DNA from: DATKBT01 sp035546295
Lineage (GTDB): Bacteria > Acidobacteriota > Thermoanaerobaculia > Multivoradales > Multivoraceae
DNA length: 56,365 nucleotides
Assembly (NCBI GenBank): GCA_035546295.1
Contig: DATKBT010000161.1
Location: 1-56,365, forward strand
Direction: 5' to 3'
Shown: positions 27,667 through 36,099 of the stretch, piece after piece
Layout of the letters: each line of letters opens with the position of its first letter
Position numbering within the stretch: the first letter of the stretch is position 1
Notes under the pieces: generated by a model
The model's input: the letters and a program-made list of their open reading frames with translations, nothing else
Databases searched by the model: none
What the model was told of the DNA's origin: nothing
Translations under genes and position numbers: made by a program

Positions 27667-28338
27667 TCACTCGTCGCGCACCCTCGGGAGGTTCGGGAGC
27701 TCGTCGACGTCTCCCGGCTCGCGCGCGACCCCGTGCTCCTCGAGCAGGCGGCCGCAGGCCTCGACCGCGTGGACCAGGGCGTCGACGGCGCGCCCCTCGC
27801 GGATGCCCGACACCAGCCCCTCGACGATCGTCTTCCAGCGCTCGGGCTCGACCGCCCGATTGATGCCGGCATCGCCGAGCACGATCGCACGATGCTCGAA
27901 GAGCGCGAGGAAGACGAGGATGCCGCTGCGCTCCCGGGTCGCGAAGACCTCCTCCTCGAGGAAGGCCGCCTCGGCGCGCGCGCCGACGCGGCGTTCCAGA
28001 TCCTCCGGCGACACCAGGCTGCGCCGGATCGCGGGGACGCGGGCGAGCGCCGCCGCCAGCGCCGCGCCGGCCGTCGCCGGGAGCGCCGCCCACAGCGACA
28101 GCGGCCCGCCCCAGGCGCCGATCAGGTCGTGGACGCCGGCGGCCGCGAGCAGCCCGACCAGGCCTCCGATCACGGCCGCACGCCAGGTCGCCTCCGGGTA
28201 GGCGTCGCAGGCGCCGACGACGTAGGTGACGATCTCGCCGGCGGTGCGCTGCTCGGCTCGGCGGACCGCTTCGCGGACGCGATCGAGATCGGCGTCGTCG
28301 AGATCGATCCTTCGCCGCTTCGCGCGCGACGGGCTCAC
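27667..28338 (-). CDS. TPM-domain protein, membrane-embedded
   Basis: The 223-aa protein starts with GTG overlapping the lemA stop (GTGA). Residues ~15-45 carry AEQRTAGEIVTYVVG, followed by two membrane segments (VIGGLVGLLAAAGVHDLIGA and LWAALPATAGAALAAALA). A TPM-like domain follows (ARAEAAFLEEEVFATRERSG, VFLALFEHRAIVLGDAGINR, WKTIVEGLVSGIREGR). This matches the YgcG-linked second TPM protein found beside LemA, here clearly a separate gene. The C terminus is acidic. The function is inferred only from the conserved trio. Confidence 0.88.
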   Translation of the reverse strand: MSPSRAKRRRIDLDDADLDRVREAVRRAEQRTAGEIVTYVVGACDAYPEATWRAAVIGGLVGLLAAAGVHDLIGAWGGPLSLWAALPATAGAALAAALARVPAIRRSLVSPEDLERRVGARAEAAFLEEEVFATRERSGILVFLALFEHRAIVLGDAGINRAVEPERWKTIVEGLVSGIREGRAVDALVHAVEACGRLLEEHGVAREPGDVDELPNLPRVRDE

Positions 28339-28940
28339 GGCGGGTCGGAGAAGTCGACCTGCGGCGGCTCCTCGGCCTCGTCCTCGGCCTCGAAGTACGC
28401 CTTGCCCTCGAAGCCGAACAGATTCGCCAGGAGGTTGGTCGGAAAGCGGCGACGGGTCGTATTGAAGTCGCGGGCGACCTCGTTGAAACGGCGGCGCTCG
28501 ACCGCGATGCGGTTCTCGGTCCCCTCGAGCTGTGACTGCAGGTCGCGGAACGCCTCGGTGGCGCGCAGCTCCGGGTAGCGCTCGACGACCACCATGAGGC
28601 GCGAAAGCGCCGCCGACAGCTCGCCCTGAGCCTCCTGGTAGCGCTGGAGCTGCTCCGGGCTCGGCGCCTCCTCGAACGACATCTGACCGGCGCGCGCGCG
28701 CGCCTCGGTCACCGCGGTGAAGGTCTCCTGCTCGAAGGCGGCGGCGCCCTTCACCGTCGCCACCAGGTTCGGGATCAGGTCGGAGCGCCGCTGGTAGACG
28801 TTCTCGACCTGGCTCCAGGCCTCGTCGACGCTCTCCTCGAGCCCGATCAGGCGGTTGTAGGACGAGGCGCCGGCGACGCCGAGCAGCACCAGGCCGCCGA
28901 GCGCGAGCGCGGCACAGCCGAGGACGACGGGCTTCTTCAT
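28335..28940 (-). CDS. lemA: LemA family protein
   Basis: The 201-aa protein begins MKKPVVLGCAALALGGLVLL, a short cytoplasmic end plus one membrane helix. The LemA signature follows: YNRLIGLEESVDEAWSQVEN and QRRSDLIPNLVATVKGAAAF, then long alpha-helical segments and VARDFNTTRRRFPTNLLA with LFGFEGKAYFEAE. The start at 28940 is chosen for AGGAGA seven bases upstream; an ATG 19 codons earlier is less likely. It leads an operon with two TPM-domain genes, the standard LemA neighbourhood. Confidence 0.95.
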   Translation of the reverse strand: MKKPVVLGCAALALGGLVLLGVAGASSYNRLIGLEESVDEAWSQVENVYQRRSDLIPNLVATVKGAAAFEQETFTAVTEARARAGQMSFEEAPSPEQLQRYQEAQGELSAALSRLMVVVERYPELRATEAFRDLQSQLEGTENRIAVERRRFNEVARDFNTTRRRFPTNLLANLFGFEGKAYFEAEDEAEEPPQVDFSDPP

Positions 28941-29399
28941 TCGAGGTCTCCTGTGCCAGGTGTCGTGATCGCTGGTCTCCATCGTACGGCGTTTCATGCG
29001 CCCCTCGATGCGCCGGCGGCTCCGTGCCGTAGGGCGGCTCGAGCCAGCCTGGGCCGTCGCCGATCCACAGCCTCACGACGCCGGCCTCGCTTCCCGCTCG
29101 CCACCGGGGTGGCGCAGCTCGGCGACTGGCGAGGAGCGCCGCCCCCGATGAAACTAGAGTACGCCCACTTGGATGCTCAGCGTGCGGCAGTCGACCTGGC
29201 GAGCGCCAAGAGATCGTCTCGATCCGGCGCACGACGGGCTCCGCCCCGCGGTCGAGCGGTTGGCGGCAGCGCTCGGCTGATGCCGAGCCGGTGGGATCGG
29301 CGGCGGAGGTTGGACGACGCCGGAGGGCGGCGGCGTCCGCCGGCATCCAATCGTGGGGATCTCGAAGAGGAGCCGCGCGTGCCGCTCGCGCGATGGGCC
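28941..29399. other. 459-bp intergenic region
   Basis: This stretch lies between the lemA start and the end of the phosphodiesterase gene, both on the minus strand, and must contain the lemA promoter. I find no gene with convincing composition, no strong hairpin and no repeat family member. A short minus-strand reading (RLWIGDGPGWLEPPYGTEPP, about 29080-29020) looks protein-like and could be a fragment of a lost gene, but it has no start or extent I can support. Confidence 0.4.
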
Positions 29400-30908
29400 T
29401 CAGTCGGGGAGGTCGAGCAGGCCGAGCGGCGCAGCTCCGTCCTTCGCCTCGAGGTCGAGCCCGAGCAGGCGCGCGATCAACGGCGCGACGTCCTCCGAAC
29501 CCATGCGATGGAGCACGACGCCCGAGCGAAAGCCGGCGCCCCAGCCGACGAAGCCGGTGAGGATCTCCTCGAAATCGTTCGGGAAGTAGCCGTGCCCGGC
29601 GCCCGAGGCCGGTCGCACCACCGGGCCGCTGGCGGCATCCGAGAACCGCACGTCGAGCGCGCCCGAGAGCGCCAGCGGGACTCGCGGGTCGGCACCGATC
29701 GCCTCCAGCTCCTCGCGCTCGACGACGCGGAACAGCTTGGCCATCTCGCGCGGCGCCTGCGCGAGCGCCAGCCGCACCGCGGCCAGCGACTCCGCATCGC
29801 GGGGGTCGCGCAGGTGGAGGAAGGTCGCGCCGCCCTGCGAGTGGAAGGTGGCGCGCCAATCCCCGCGATCCGCGCCGGCTCCTCTCAGGCCCGCTTCGGC
29901 GAGCCAGACGTTGGGCGCCACCTCGAGCGAGGTGTTGACGAAGCCGTGGTCGCCCGTGATCACGAAGGCCGTGCGCTTCACGATCCCGGCCCGCTCGGCG
30001 GCGTCGAGCACGGCGCCGACGGCGCGATCGGTCGCCGCGACCGCCCGCCTCACCGTGGGGGCTTCGCGACCCAGCTCGTGCGCGAAGTGGTCGTTGGAGA
30101 GCAGATGGATCGCAAGCAAGGCGGGCCGGTAGGTCTCGAGCAGGTAAGCGGCGGCGGCGCCGGTCGTGTCGTCGCGGTTGATCCAGTCTGCCGAGAAGCT
30201 CCTGGCGGTGAGCCGGCCGGTGGCCTCGCGCTCGACCTCCTCCCACAGGCCGGCCGGACGGGTCGCATCGCGCATGGCGACCAGGGGCACCGCGTCGGGA
30301 TCGAGCGACCAGACCTCGGGCATCACCCGGTCGATCGGGGCGCCGACCGTCACCGGCCAGGAGATCGCGGCGCTCTCTCGCCCCGCCGCGCGCAGCGCGT
30401 CCCACAGCGTCTCGACCTGGATCGCCTCCTCGCTCCAGTACCAGCGGCCGGTCTGCCCCTCGGGCTCGAACGGGGTGTTGTAGTAGACGCCGTGGCGAGC
30501 CGGCATGGCGCCGGTCACCAGGGTCGTGTGCGTGGGATAGGTCACGGTGGGGAAGACGCCGCGGACGCCTTCGGCGAAAACGCCGGTCTCGGCCATGTGC
30601 TGGATCGTGGGCGCCGGCCAGGTGGAATCGCGGTAGAACTCCGGCCGGAAGCCGTCGATCGAGACCAGGACGACGTGCTCGGCGAGGGGGCCCGCGTTGC
30701 CGGTCTCGCGCGCCTCCTGAGCCGCCCGAGCCGCTTGGACCTGGACGAGAGCGCTCGTCAAGAGCGCGACGAGGACGACGAGGAGACGGACGAGGGGACG
30801 GACGAGGGGACGGACGAGGGGACGAGAGAGCCCGGGCTCGGCGCTCCTTCCCGATGTTGGCTGAGAGCGGCGGCGGACGGTGCGGCGCGGTAGTCCGGGA
30901 CCATGCAT
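29400..30908 (-). CDS. type I phosphodiesterase / nucleotide pyrophosphatase (alkaline phosphatase superfamily), secreted
   Basis: The 502-aa protein has the metal and nucleophile sites of the NPP group: VLVSIDGFRPEFY (Asp), PTVTYPTHTTLVTG (nucleophile Thr), LLSNDHFAHELG (Asp, His), VITGDHGFVN (Asp, His) and GAGHGYFPND (His). Two zinc ions would be bound, and the enzyme cleaves phosphodiester or pyrophosphate bonds outside the membrane. The N terminus is unusual: a threefold PLVR repeat (from 12-bp tandem units, about 30784-30832) precedes the hydrophobic core LLVVLVALLTSALVQVQ of the signal peptide. The ATG at 30908 follows GGAGGAG. It is divergent from DUF2911. Confidence 0.92.
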   Translation of the reverse strand: MHGPGLPRRTVRRRSQPTSGRSAEPGLSRPLVRPLVRPLVRLLVVLVALLTSALVQVQAARAAQEARETGNAGPLAEHVVLVSIDGFRPEFYRDSTWPAPTIQHMAETGVFAEGVRGVFPTVTYPTHTTLVTGAMPARHGVYYNTPFEPEGQTGRWYWSEEAIQVETLWDALRAAGRESAAISWPVTVGAPIDRVMPEVWSLDPDAVPLVAMRDATRPAGLWEEVEREATGRLTARSFSADWINRDDTTGAAAAYLLETYRPALLAIHLLSNDHFAHELGREAPTVRRAVAATDRAVGAVLDAAERAGIVKRTAFVITGDHGFVNTSLEVAPNVWLAEAGLRGAGADRGDWRATFHSQGGATFLHLRDPRDAESLAAVRLALAQAPREMAKLFRVVEREELEAIGADPRVPLALSGALDVRFSDAASGPVVRPASGAGHGYFPNDFEEILTGFVGWGAGFRSGVVLHRMGSEDVAPLIARLLGLDLEAKDGAAPLGLLDLPD

Positions 30909-31103
30909 CGAAGGAGCTCCTCCGGGGCCGGCAAGGCGGTCGACGCCTCGGGCGGCCCGTCAATCGCGGTCCCAAGGGCCTTGGACCCGGGAACCGGAGA
31001 GCCGCCACCGGCGGCGGCTGGGTGATCGTCCCGCCAGTATGTAGCATGCCGCTGCACAGCATCGCGCCCAACCGCTGATCCACATCGAGCTGGAGGAGCC
31101 CCC

Positions 31104-31685
31104 ATGTCGCGCACCGCCCCCTCGTTCCCACGACCGAAGCGACCCCGCCGCCCACCGGCCCCGGCTCCCGTCGCCGCAGTCGCCCTGCTCGGCGCCGTCC
31201 TCGGCGCCATCCTGGTCGTCCCCGCGCTCGCCCACGACGCCTCGCCGCGGGCCAGCGTCAGCCAGAGGATCGGCATGAGCGAGGTCACCGTCGACTATGG
31301 CCGTCCCGGCGTCAAGGACCGTGCGATCTGGGGCGAGCAGGTGCCTTACGGTCAGCCCTGGAAGACGGGCGCCGACGCGATGACCACCCTCGAGCTCGGC
31401 GGAGATCTGGTCGTGGGTGGGACCAAGCTCGCCGCCGGCAAGTACGGCATCCTGACCATTCCCGGCGAGGACGAGTGGACGGTGGTGATCACCAAGCGGG
31501 CCGACATCCACCGCCCCGGCACCTACGATCCCGCGGCCGACGACGCGCTTCGGCTCGAGCTGGTTCCGGAGACCGCGCCGCACCAGGAGCGGCTCCAGTT
31601 CACGTTCGACGAGCTGACGATGACCTCCGCGGACTTGGTCCTCCATTGGGAGAAGAAGCGGGTCCGCATCCCGATCTCCGAGTAG
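31104..31685 (+). CDS. DUF2911 family secreted protein
   Basis: The 193-aa protein follows GGAGGAG. A basic leader and hydrophobic core (VAAVALLGAVLGAILVVPALA) form a signal peptide. The mature part matches DUF2911: MSEVTVDYGRPGVKDRAIWG, VPYGQPWKTGADAMTTLELG and KLAAGKYGILTIPGEDEWTV. The family's role is unknown; it is common in Bacteroidota, Acidobacteriota and Gemmatimonadota. The next gene starts seven bases after its stop, so the two are probably cotranscribed. Confidence 0.92.
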   Translation: MSRTAPSFPRPKRPRRPPAPAPVAAVALLGAVLGAILVVPALAHDASPRASVSQRIGMSEVTVDYGRPGVKDRAIWGEQVPYGQPWKTGADAMTTLELGGDLVVGGTKLAAGKYGILTIPGEDEWTVVITKRADIHRPGTYDPAADDALRLELVPETAPHQERLQFTFDELTMTSADLVLHWEKKRVRIPISE

Positions 31686-31692
31686 CGCCGCG

Positions 31693-32313
31693 TTGACCGA
31701 GAAGCGACCGAGCGGAGCCCCCGCCGTCGCCGCGCGCCGGATCTGCGTCTTCTGCGGCTCGAGCCCGGGATCGCTGCCCGCCTACCGCGAAGCGGCGGAG
31801 CGGCTGGGCGCCGCGCTCGTCGGGCGGGGTTGGGAGCTGGTCTACGGCGGCGGCAACGTCGGTCTGATGGGCGCGATCGCCGACGCCGTCATGGCGCACG
31901 GCGGGCGGGTCACGGGAATCATCCCCGACGGCCTCCTGCGTCGCGAGGTCGGCCACCGCGGGGTGACCGAGCTGCGGGTGGTCTCCTCGATGCACGAGCG
32001 CAAGGCGCTGATGGCCGAGCTCTCCGCGGCCTTCGTCGCTCTGCCCGGCGGCATCGGCACGCTGGAGGAGATCTTCGAGATGCTGACCTGGGCGCAGCTC
32101 GGCATCCACTCCAAGCCCTGCGCGCTGCTCGACGTGGAGGGCTACTACCGGCCGCTGGCGCACTTCCTCGATCGGGTCGTCGAGCATCGCTTCGTGCGCA
32201 TCGAGCATCGCCGGATGCTGAGGGTGGTCGAGGACGTCGACGACCTGCTCGACCACCTCGAGAGCTACCGCGCGCCGACCGTCGCGAAGTGGCTCGACCG
32301 GACCGAGACGTAG
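31693..32313 (+). CDS. LOG family protein (cytokinin riboside 5'-monophosphate phosphoribohydrolase-like)
   Basis: The 206-aa protein has the Rossmann-type opening RICVFCGSSPGSLPAY, GGGNVGLMGAIADAVMAHGG and the family motif LPGGIGTLEEIFEMLTWAQL, which binds the phosphoribosyl group. LOG proteins hydrolyse N6-substituted or plain AMP to base plus ribose-5-phosphate in the cytoplasm. The start is TTG at 31693, seven bases after DUF2911; the ribosome site is weak, consistent with coupling to the upstream gene. Confidence 0.93.
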   Translation: MTEKRPSGAPAVAARRICVFCGSSPGSLPAYREAAERLGAALVGRGWELVYGGGNVGLMGAIADAVMAHGGRVTGIIPDGLLRREVGHRGVTELRVVSSMHERKALMAELSAAFVALPGGIGTLEEIFEMLTWAQLGIHSKPCALLDVEGYYRPLAHFLDRVVEHRFVRIEHRRMLRVVEDVDDLLDHLESYRAPTVAKWLDRTET

Positions 32314-32517
32314 CCAGGAGCACGGGCGTCCAGCACGCCGCTGGCGCCCGGTTCGGCGCGCGTTCCGCATCGCAGTCTCGGACCTGGCTGGGGCTGCGCG
32401 CCCGGGGATCCGCACGTTCCGGCGATCGGCGTGTCTCGGTGAGTGCGACGAGAGCTGCGCCAGCCGGCTCGAGAGCGGTCGCGAGGCGGCCGAGCCTCGG
32501 CCCCGCCGCCCGCTGCC

Positions 32518-34854
32518 TCAGGCCGCGTCGCGCTCCTTCGTGCTCTCCTCGATCTCCTCGAACGTCTGGTTGCCGATCGGGTACTCGCGCCACAGCTCGT
32601 GGTCGAAGTGCCACCACTCGTACTCGTAGACCGTGAACCCGTGACGCTCCATCGCCTCGCGCAGCAGCGCGCGGAAGTAACGCTGGCGCGAGGTGCCGCC
32701 GGGATAGTCCGGGTAGGAGCGCTCGCTGAACTCGTCGTAGCCGCCGACCATCTCGACCGGTGCGTCGTCCCTGAGCCGGTAGAGCGTCAGGTCGACCGCG
32801 CACCCGCGGTTGTGCCGCGACCCGTTGGCGGGGTCGGCGACGAAGATCTTCTGGTTCTCGGGCGTCGCGTCCCAGAACATCTTGGTGACGAACCAGGGAC
32901 GGTAGGCGTCGTGGACCAGGAGCCCGTAGCCGCGCGCGGCGAGCTCGCGGTGGACGGCGGCCAGGGCCTCGGCGGCGGGGCGCTGTAGGAAGGCGCGCGG
33001 AGCCTGGTAGAAGACTGATCCCATGAAGTTCTCGGTCGTCGCGTAGCGGACGTCGAGCCGGATCGTCGGATCGAGGGCGGTGACGTCGACCAGCTCGGAA
33101 GGGCGCAGCTCGGAGCCTCCGGTTCCCGAGGGCGGCGTCGCTGCCAGCGCCTCGGCGCGCAGCTCCTCGACCGGCCGCACCGGATCGATCCGGAAGACAT
33201 CGCCGTCCTCGGGACCGATCGACCGGCGCTCGAAGACGACCCCCGGTCGGCCGCCGAGCAACGCTCGCGTCGCCCGCCCCGAGTCGTCGCGCTCGAAGAC
33301 CAGCTCCTCGAGCGGATAGAGGCCGCTGTCGGGGAAGCGGAAGCGGTCCTCGCCCAGCTCTTCGAGCTCGTCGAGGAAGAACCACTCGATCAGCACGTGC
33401 AAACGCCCTTCGTGCTCGAGCACGAACAGCACGTTGTGATCCCAACCGTACTCTCCGATCAGGCCTCGCCAGCGCTCGGGGGGTGGCGGTGGCGGCTCGG
33501 TCGGCAGCGGAGCGTCGCGGTAGGCGAGCCGCTCAGCGATCGGCCCGACCAGGGGCGGCGCCGGCTCGGGGGCGGAGAGGCTCCTGCCGTCGCGGTGCTC
33601 GAGCGCTGCGCGCAGGGCGGCGTCGGCGACCGCGGTGGTCACCGGATTGGCGAGGTCGCGGCTGGCCGCGACCACCACCCCGAGGCGGCGCTCCGGGAGC
33701 GCCGCCAGCTCGGTCGCAAACCCGTAGATGGCGCCGCCGTGACCGATGCGCAGCGTGTTCTCGAAATCGCTCAGAGCGAAGCCGATCCCGTACGCGCGAC
33801 CGTTGCGCTCGAGAGCCTCCTCGCCCCCGAGCTGCGGCGTCCACATCTGCTCGAGCGTCGCGCGCTCGAGGATTCGCGCGCCCTCGAGCTCGCCGCCGGC
33901 GAGCAGCGCCCCCAGAAAGCGCGCGAGGTCGAGGACCGTCGAGTCGAGGCTTCCCGCCGGCGCCATGCCGAGCGGAAAGCCGGGCGCCGGAAATTCGCGG
34001 CCGTCGATCCCCCACATCAACGCGTGGGCGCGCCGAGCGACCAGCTCGGGCGGCGCGTCGAAGGCGCTCGAGCGCATCCCGAGCGGCTCGAGCAGGGAGC
34101 TCTCGAGGACCTCGGCGAAAGGCTCGCCCTCGAGCTGCTCGAGCGCGTAACCGACCGCCGCGATCCCGGCGTTCGAGTACTTGGCGCGTGAGCCGGGCGC
34201 CACGACCAGGCGGGTGGCCCCCAGGCTCTCGACGGTCGCCGCGAGCGTCGGCTCGGTGTCGTCGAAGTAGTGGCCCACCGGCGGCTCGCGGACCAGGCCG
34301 GCGCGGTGGGACATCAGCTGGCGCAGCGTGATCGCGGCCTGCGCGCCGCCCCCGAAGGGGTTCTCGGGAGCGAGCGCGGGCAGGACCGCCGTGATCGGCG
34401 CGTCGAGGTCGAGCCGCCCCTGCTCGACCCGCTGCATGACGGCGATGTCGGTGAACAGCTTCGACACCGAGCCGACGCGGAACACGGTCTCGGGGGTCGC
34501 CGGAACCTCTCCGTCGGCGTCCGCGTGCCCGAACCCCTCCGCCCAGACGAGTCGGCCGTCGGCGACCAGCGCGATCGCCATCGCCGGGATCTCGTTCGCC
34601 TCCATCTCGCTCGCGATCAGCGGTCGGACGTGCTCGGCGACCGAGCTCCAACCGGGTTCGTCGAGCGCCTGCTCCGCGGCCCGAGCACCGGCGAGCGCGG
34701 GCGGCTCGTCGGCGGGACGACAGGCGAGGCCGGAGAAACCGGCACAGAATCCAGCGAGGCCGAGGAGCGGAATCAGCGACGAGACGAGCGAGCTCGGGCG
34801 AAGCCGGCGCCGCGCACCGCCGTCGCCAGCCGCGGAGCGGGAGGTTGGGAGCAT
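32518..34854 (-). CDS. lipoprotein fusing a beta-lactamase-like serine hydrolase to a VanX-type D-Ala-D-Ala dipeptidase
   Basis: The 778-aa protein starts with a signal peptide and lipobox (FSGLAC), so it should be lipid-anchored. Residues ~60-400 are a class C beta-lactamase/DD-peptidase-like domain: VGSVSKLF (SxxK), KYSNAG (YxN) and IGHGGAIYGF (HxG for KTG). A linker domain follows at ~430-550 (YGWDHNVLFVLEHEGRLHVL). The last ~200 residues are an M15D dipeptidase: VRYATTENFMG, VHDAYRPW (the VanX Arg), SRHNRGCAVDLTL (His, Asp zinc ligands) and YEYEWWHFDHELW (catalytic Glu, His). Both halves keep all key residues. The pairing suggests one periplasmic enzyme that trims D-Ala-D-Ala from peptidoglycan fragments and splits the dipeptide for recycling; that job is inferred. 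Confidence 0.92.
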   Translation of the reverse strand: MLPTSRSAAGDGGARRRLRPSSLVSSLIPLLGLAGFCAGFSGLACRPADEPPALAGARAAEQALDEPGWSSVAEHVRPLIASEMEANEIPAMAIALVADGRLVWAEGFGHADADGEVPATPETVFRVGSVSKLFTDIAVMQRVEQGRLDLDAPITAVLPALAPENPFGGGAQAAITLRQLMSHRAGLVREPPVGHYFDDTEPTLAATVESLGATRLVVAPGSRAKYSNAGIAAVGYALEQLEGEPFAEVLESSLLEPLGMRSSAFDAPPELVARRAHALMWGIDGREFPAPGFPLGMAPAGSLDSTVLDLARFLGALLAGGELEGARILERATLEQMWTPQLGGEEALERNGRAYGIGFALSDFENTLRIGHGGAIYGFATELAALPERRLGVVVAASRDLANPVTTAVADAALRAALEHRDGRSLSAPEPAPPLVGPIAERLAYRDAPLPTEPPPPPPERWRGLIGEYGWDHNVLFVLEHEGRLHVLIEWFFLDELEELGEDRFRFPDSGLYPLEELVFERDDSGRATRALLGGRPGVVFERRSIGPEDGDVFRIDPVRPVEELRAEALAATPPSGTGGSELRPSELVDVTALDPTIRLDVRYATTENFMGSVFYQAPRAFLQRPAAEALAAVHRELAARGYGLLVHDAYRPWFVTKMFWDATPENQKIFVADPANGSRHNRGCAVDLTLYRLRDDAPVEMVGGYDEFSERSYPDYPGGTSRQRYFRALLREAMERHGFTVYEYEWWHFDHELWREYPIGNQTFEEIEESTKERDAA

Positions 34855-35014
34855 GATGCGACGTTAGCAGCGAGTCGGTTGCACGGCGCGTCGCGCGGTT
34901 CGAAGATCCGGCGGGCGCCGAAGGGGCGCTTCGGCTCTCTGGGCTCGATACAGTGAGTCTCTCGCTCGCCCGCGATGGGCGCACCCGCGAGCGCGCTTAC
35001 CCGGAGGCTCGGCG

Positions 35015-35956
35015 ATGGCTCAGGTCCACGGCATCCACCACATCACGGCGATCGCGGGCGACGCGCAGGAGAACCTCGACTTCTACACCGGCGTGCTCGG
35101 GTCCCGCTTGGTGAAGCGCTCGGTGAACCAGGACGCGACCGACACCTACCACCTCTTCTACGCCGATCGCGACGGCAACCCGGGGACCGACCTGACCTTC
35201 TTCCCGTGGCCGGGGATGGGCCGTGGCGCACAAGGCGCCGGGCATGCGGTCGAGGTCGGCTTCGCGGTGCCCGCGGGGAGCCTCGGCCGATGGTCGGAGC
35301 GTCTGGCGGCGGCCGGGCTCGACGTCTCGGAGCCGAGCGCGAGGTTCGGCGAGGAGACGGTGCTCGCGCGCGACCCGCACGGACTGCCGCTGTCGTTCAC
35401 CGAGGCGTCGACGCCGCTCCACGCGACGCCGTGGGAGCGCAGCCCGGTGCCGGCCGAGGATCAGCTCCGGGGCTTCCACGCGGTGCGCCTGCTCGAGCAC
35501 TCGATGGCACCGACGGCGCGGTTCCTCACCGCGGGGCTCGGTTTCGAGGAGGCGGGCGAGGAGGACGGATGGCGCCGCTTCGTGGTCGAGGGCGGCGGCT
35601 CCAGCCGCATCGTCGAGGTGCGCGAGGACCCGGACGCGCGTCGCGGCGCCTGGGGCGCCGGGACCGTGCACCACGTCGCCTTCCGGGTCGCCGACGACGA
35701 GGAGCTGCTCGAGGTGCGCGAGCGCGCGCAGCGTGCCGGCGCCGACCCCACCTCGGTGATCGACCGGTTCTGGTTCCACTCGGTGTACTTCCGCGAGCCC
35801 GGCGGCGTGCTGTTCGAGCTGGCGACCGAAGGCCCGGGCTTCGCCGTCGACGAGGACGCGGAGCGGCTCGGCGAGCACCTGGTGCTGCCGCCCTGGCTCG
35901 AGGCGCAACGTGAGGAGATCGAGGCCGGCCTGCCGCCGCTCTCGTACCCGGCTTGA
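35015..35956 (+). CDS. VOC family ring-cleaving dioxygenase-like protein (MhqO type)
   Basis: The 313-aa protein has two glyoxalase/bleomycin-resistance (VOC) modules. The first begins VHGIHHITAIAGDAQENLDF, the second GFHAVRLLEHSMAPTARFL. Metal ligands are likely the His in HHITAI, the His in VHHVAFRV and the Glu in GVLFELATEGPGFAVDED, as in the hydroquinone dioxygenase LinE/MhqO group. It would open quinol rings or isomerise related compounds using Fe(II). The ATG at 35015 follows GGAGG. It stands alone; no catabolic operon surrounds it. Confidence 0.9.
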   Translation: MAQVHGIHHITAIAGDAQENLDFYTGVLGSRLVKRSVNQDATDTYHLFYADRDGNPGTDLTFFPWPGMGRGAQGAGHAVEVGFAVPAGSLGRWSERLAAAGLDVSEPSARFGEETVLARDPHGLPLSFTEASTPLHATPWERSPVPAEDQLRGFHAVRLLEHSMAPTARFLTAGLGFEEAGEEDGWRRFVVEGGGSSRIVEVREDPDARRGAWGAGTVHHVAFRVADDEELLEVRERAQRAGADPTSVIDRFWFHSVYFREPGGVLFELATEGPGFAVDEDAERLGEHLVLPPWLEAQREEIEAGLPPLSYPA

Positions 35957-36099
35957 GCTTCGCGAACGGCGCTGCGCCTGCCGAGAAGAGCCGGTGCGAG
36001 GGCGACCGCTGCGGATGCTGGAGAGATCGCGTTTGCGCGCGGGAGATCGCGTCTGCGCGGGATCCCAACCAAAGCCCGGTCGTCACGTAGAGTCGGCTG

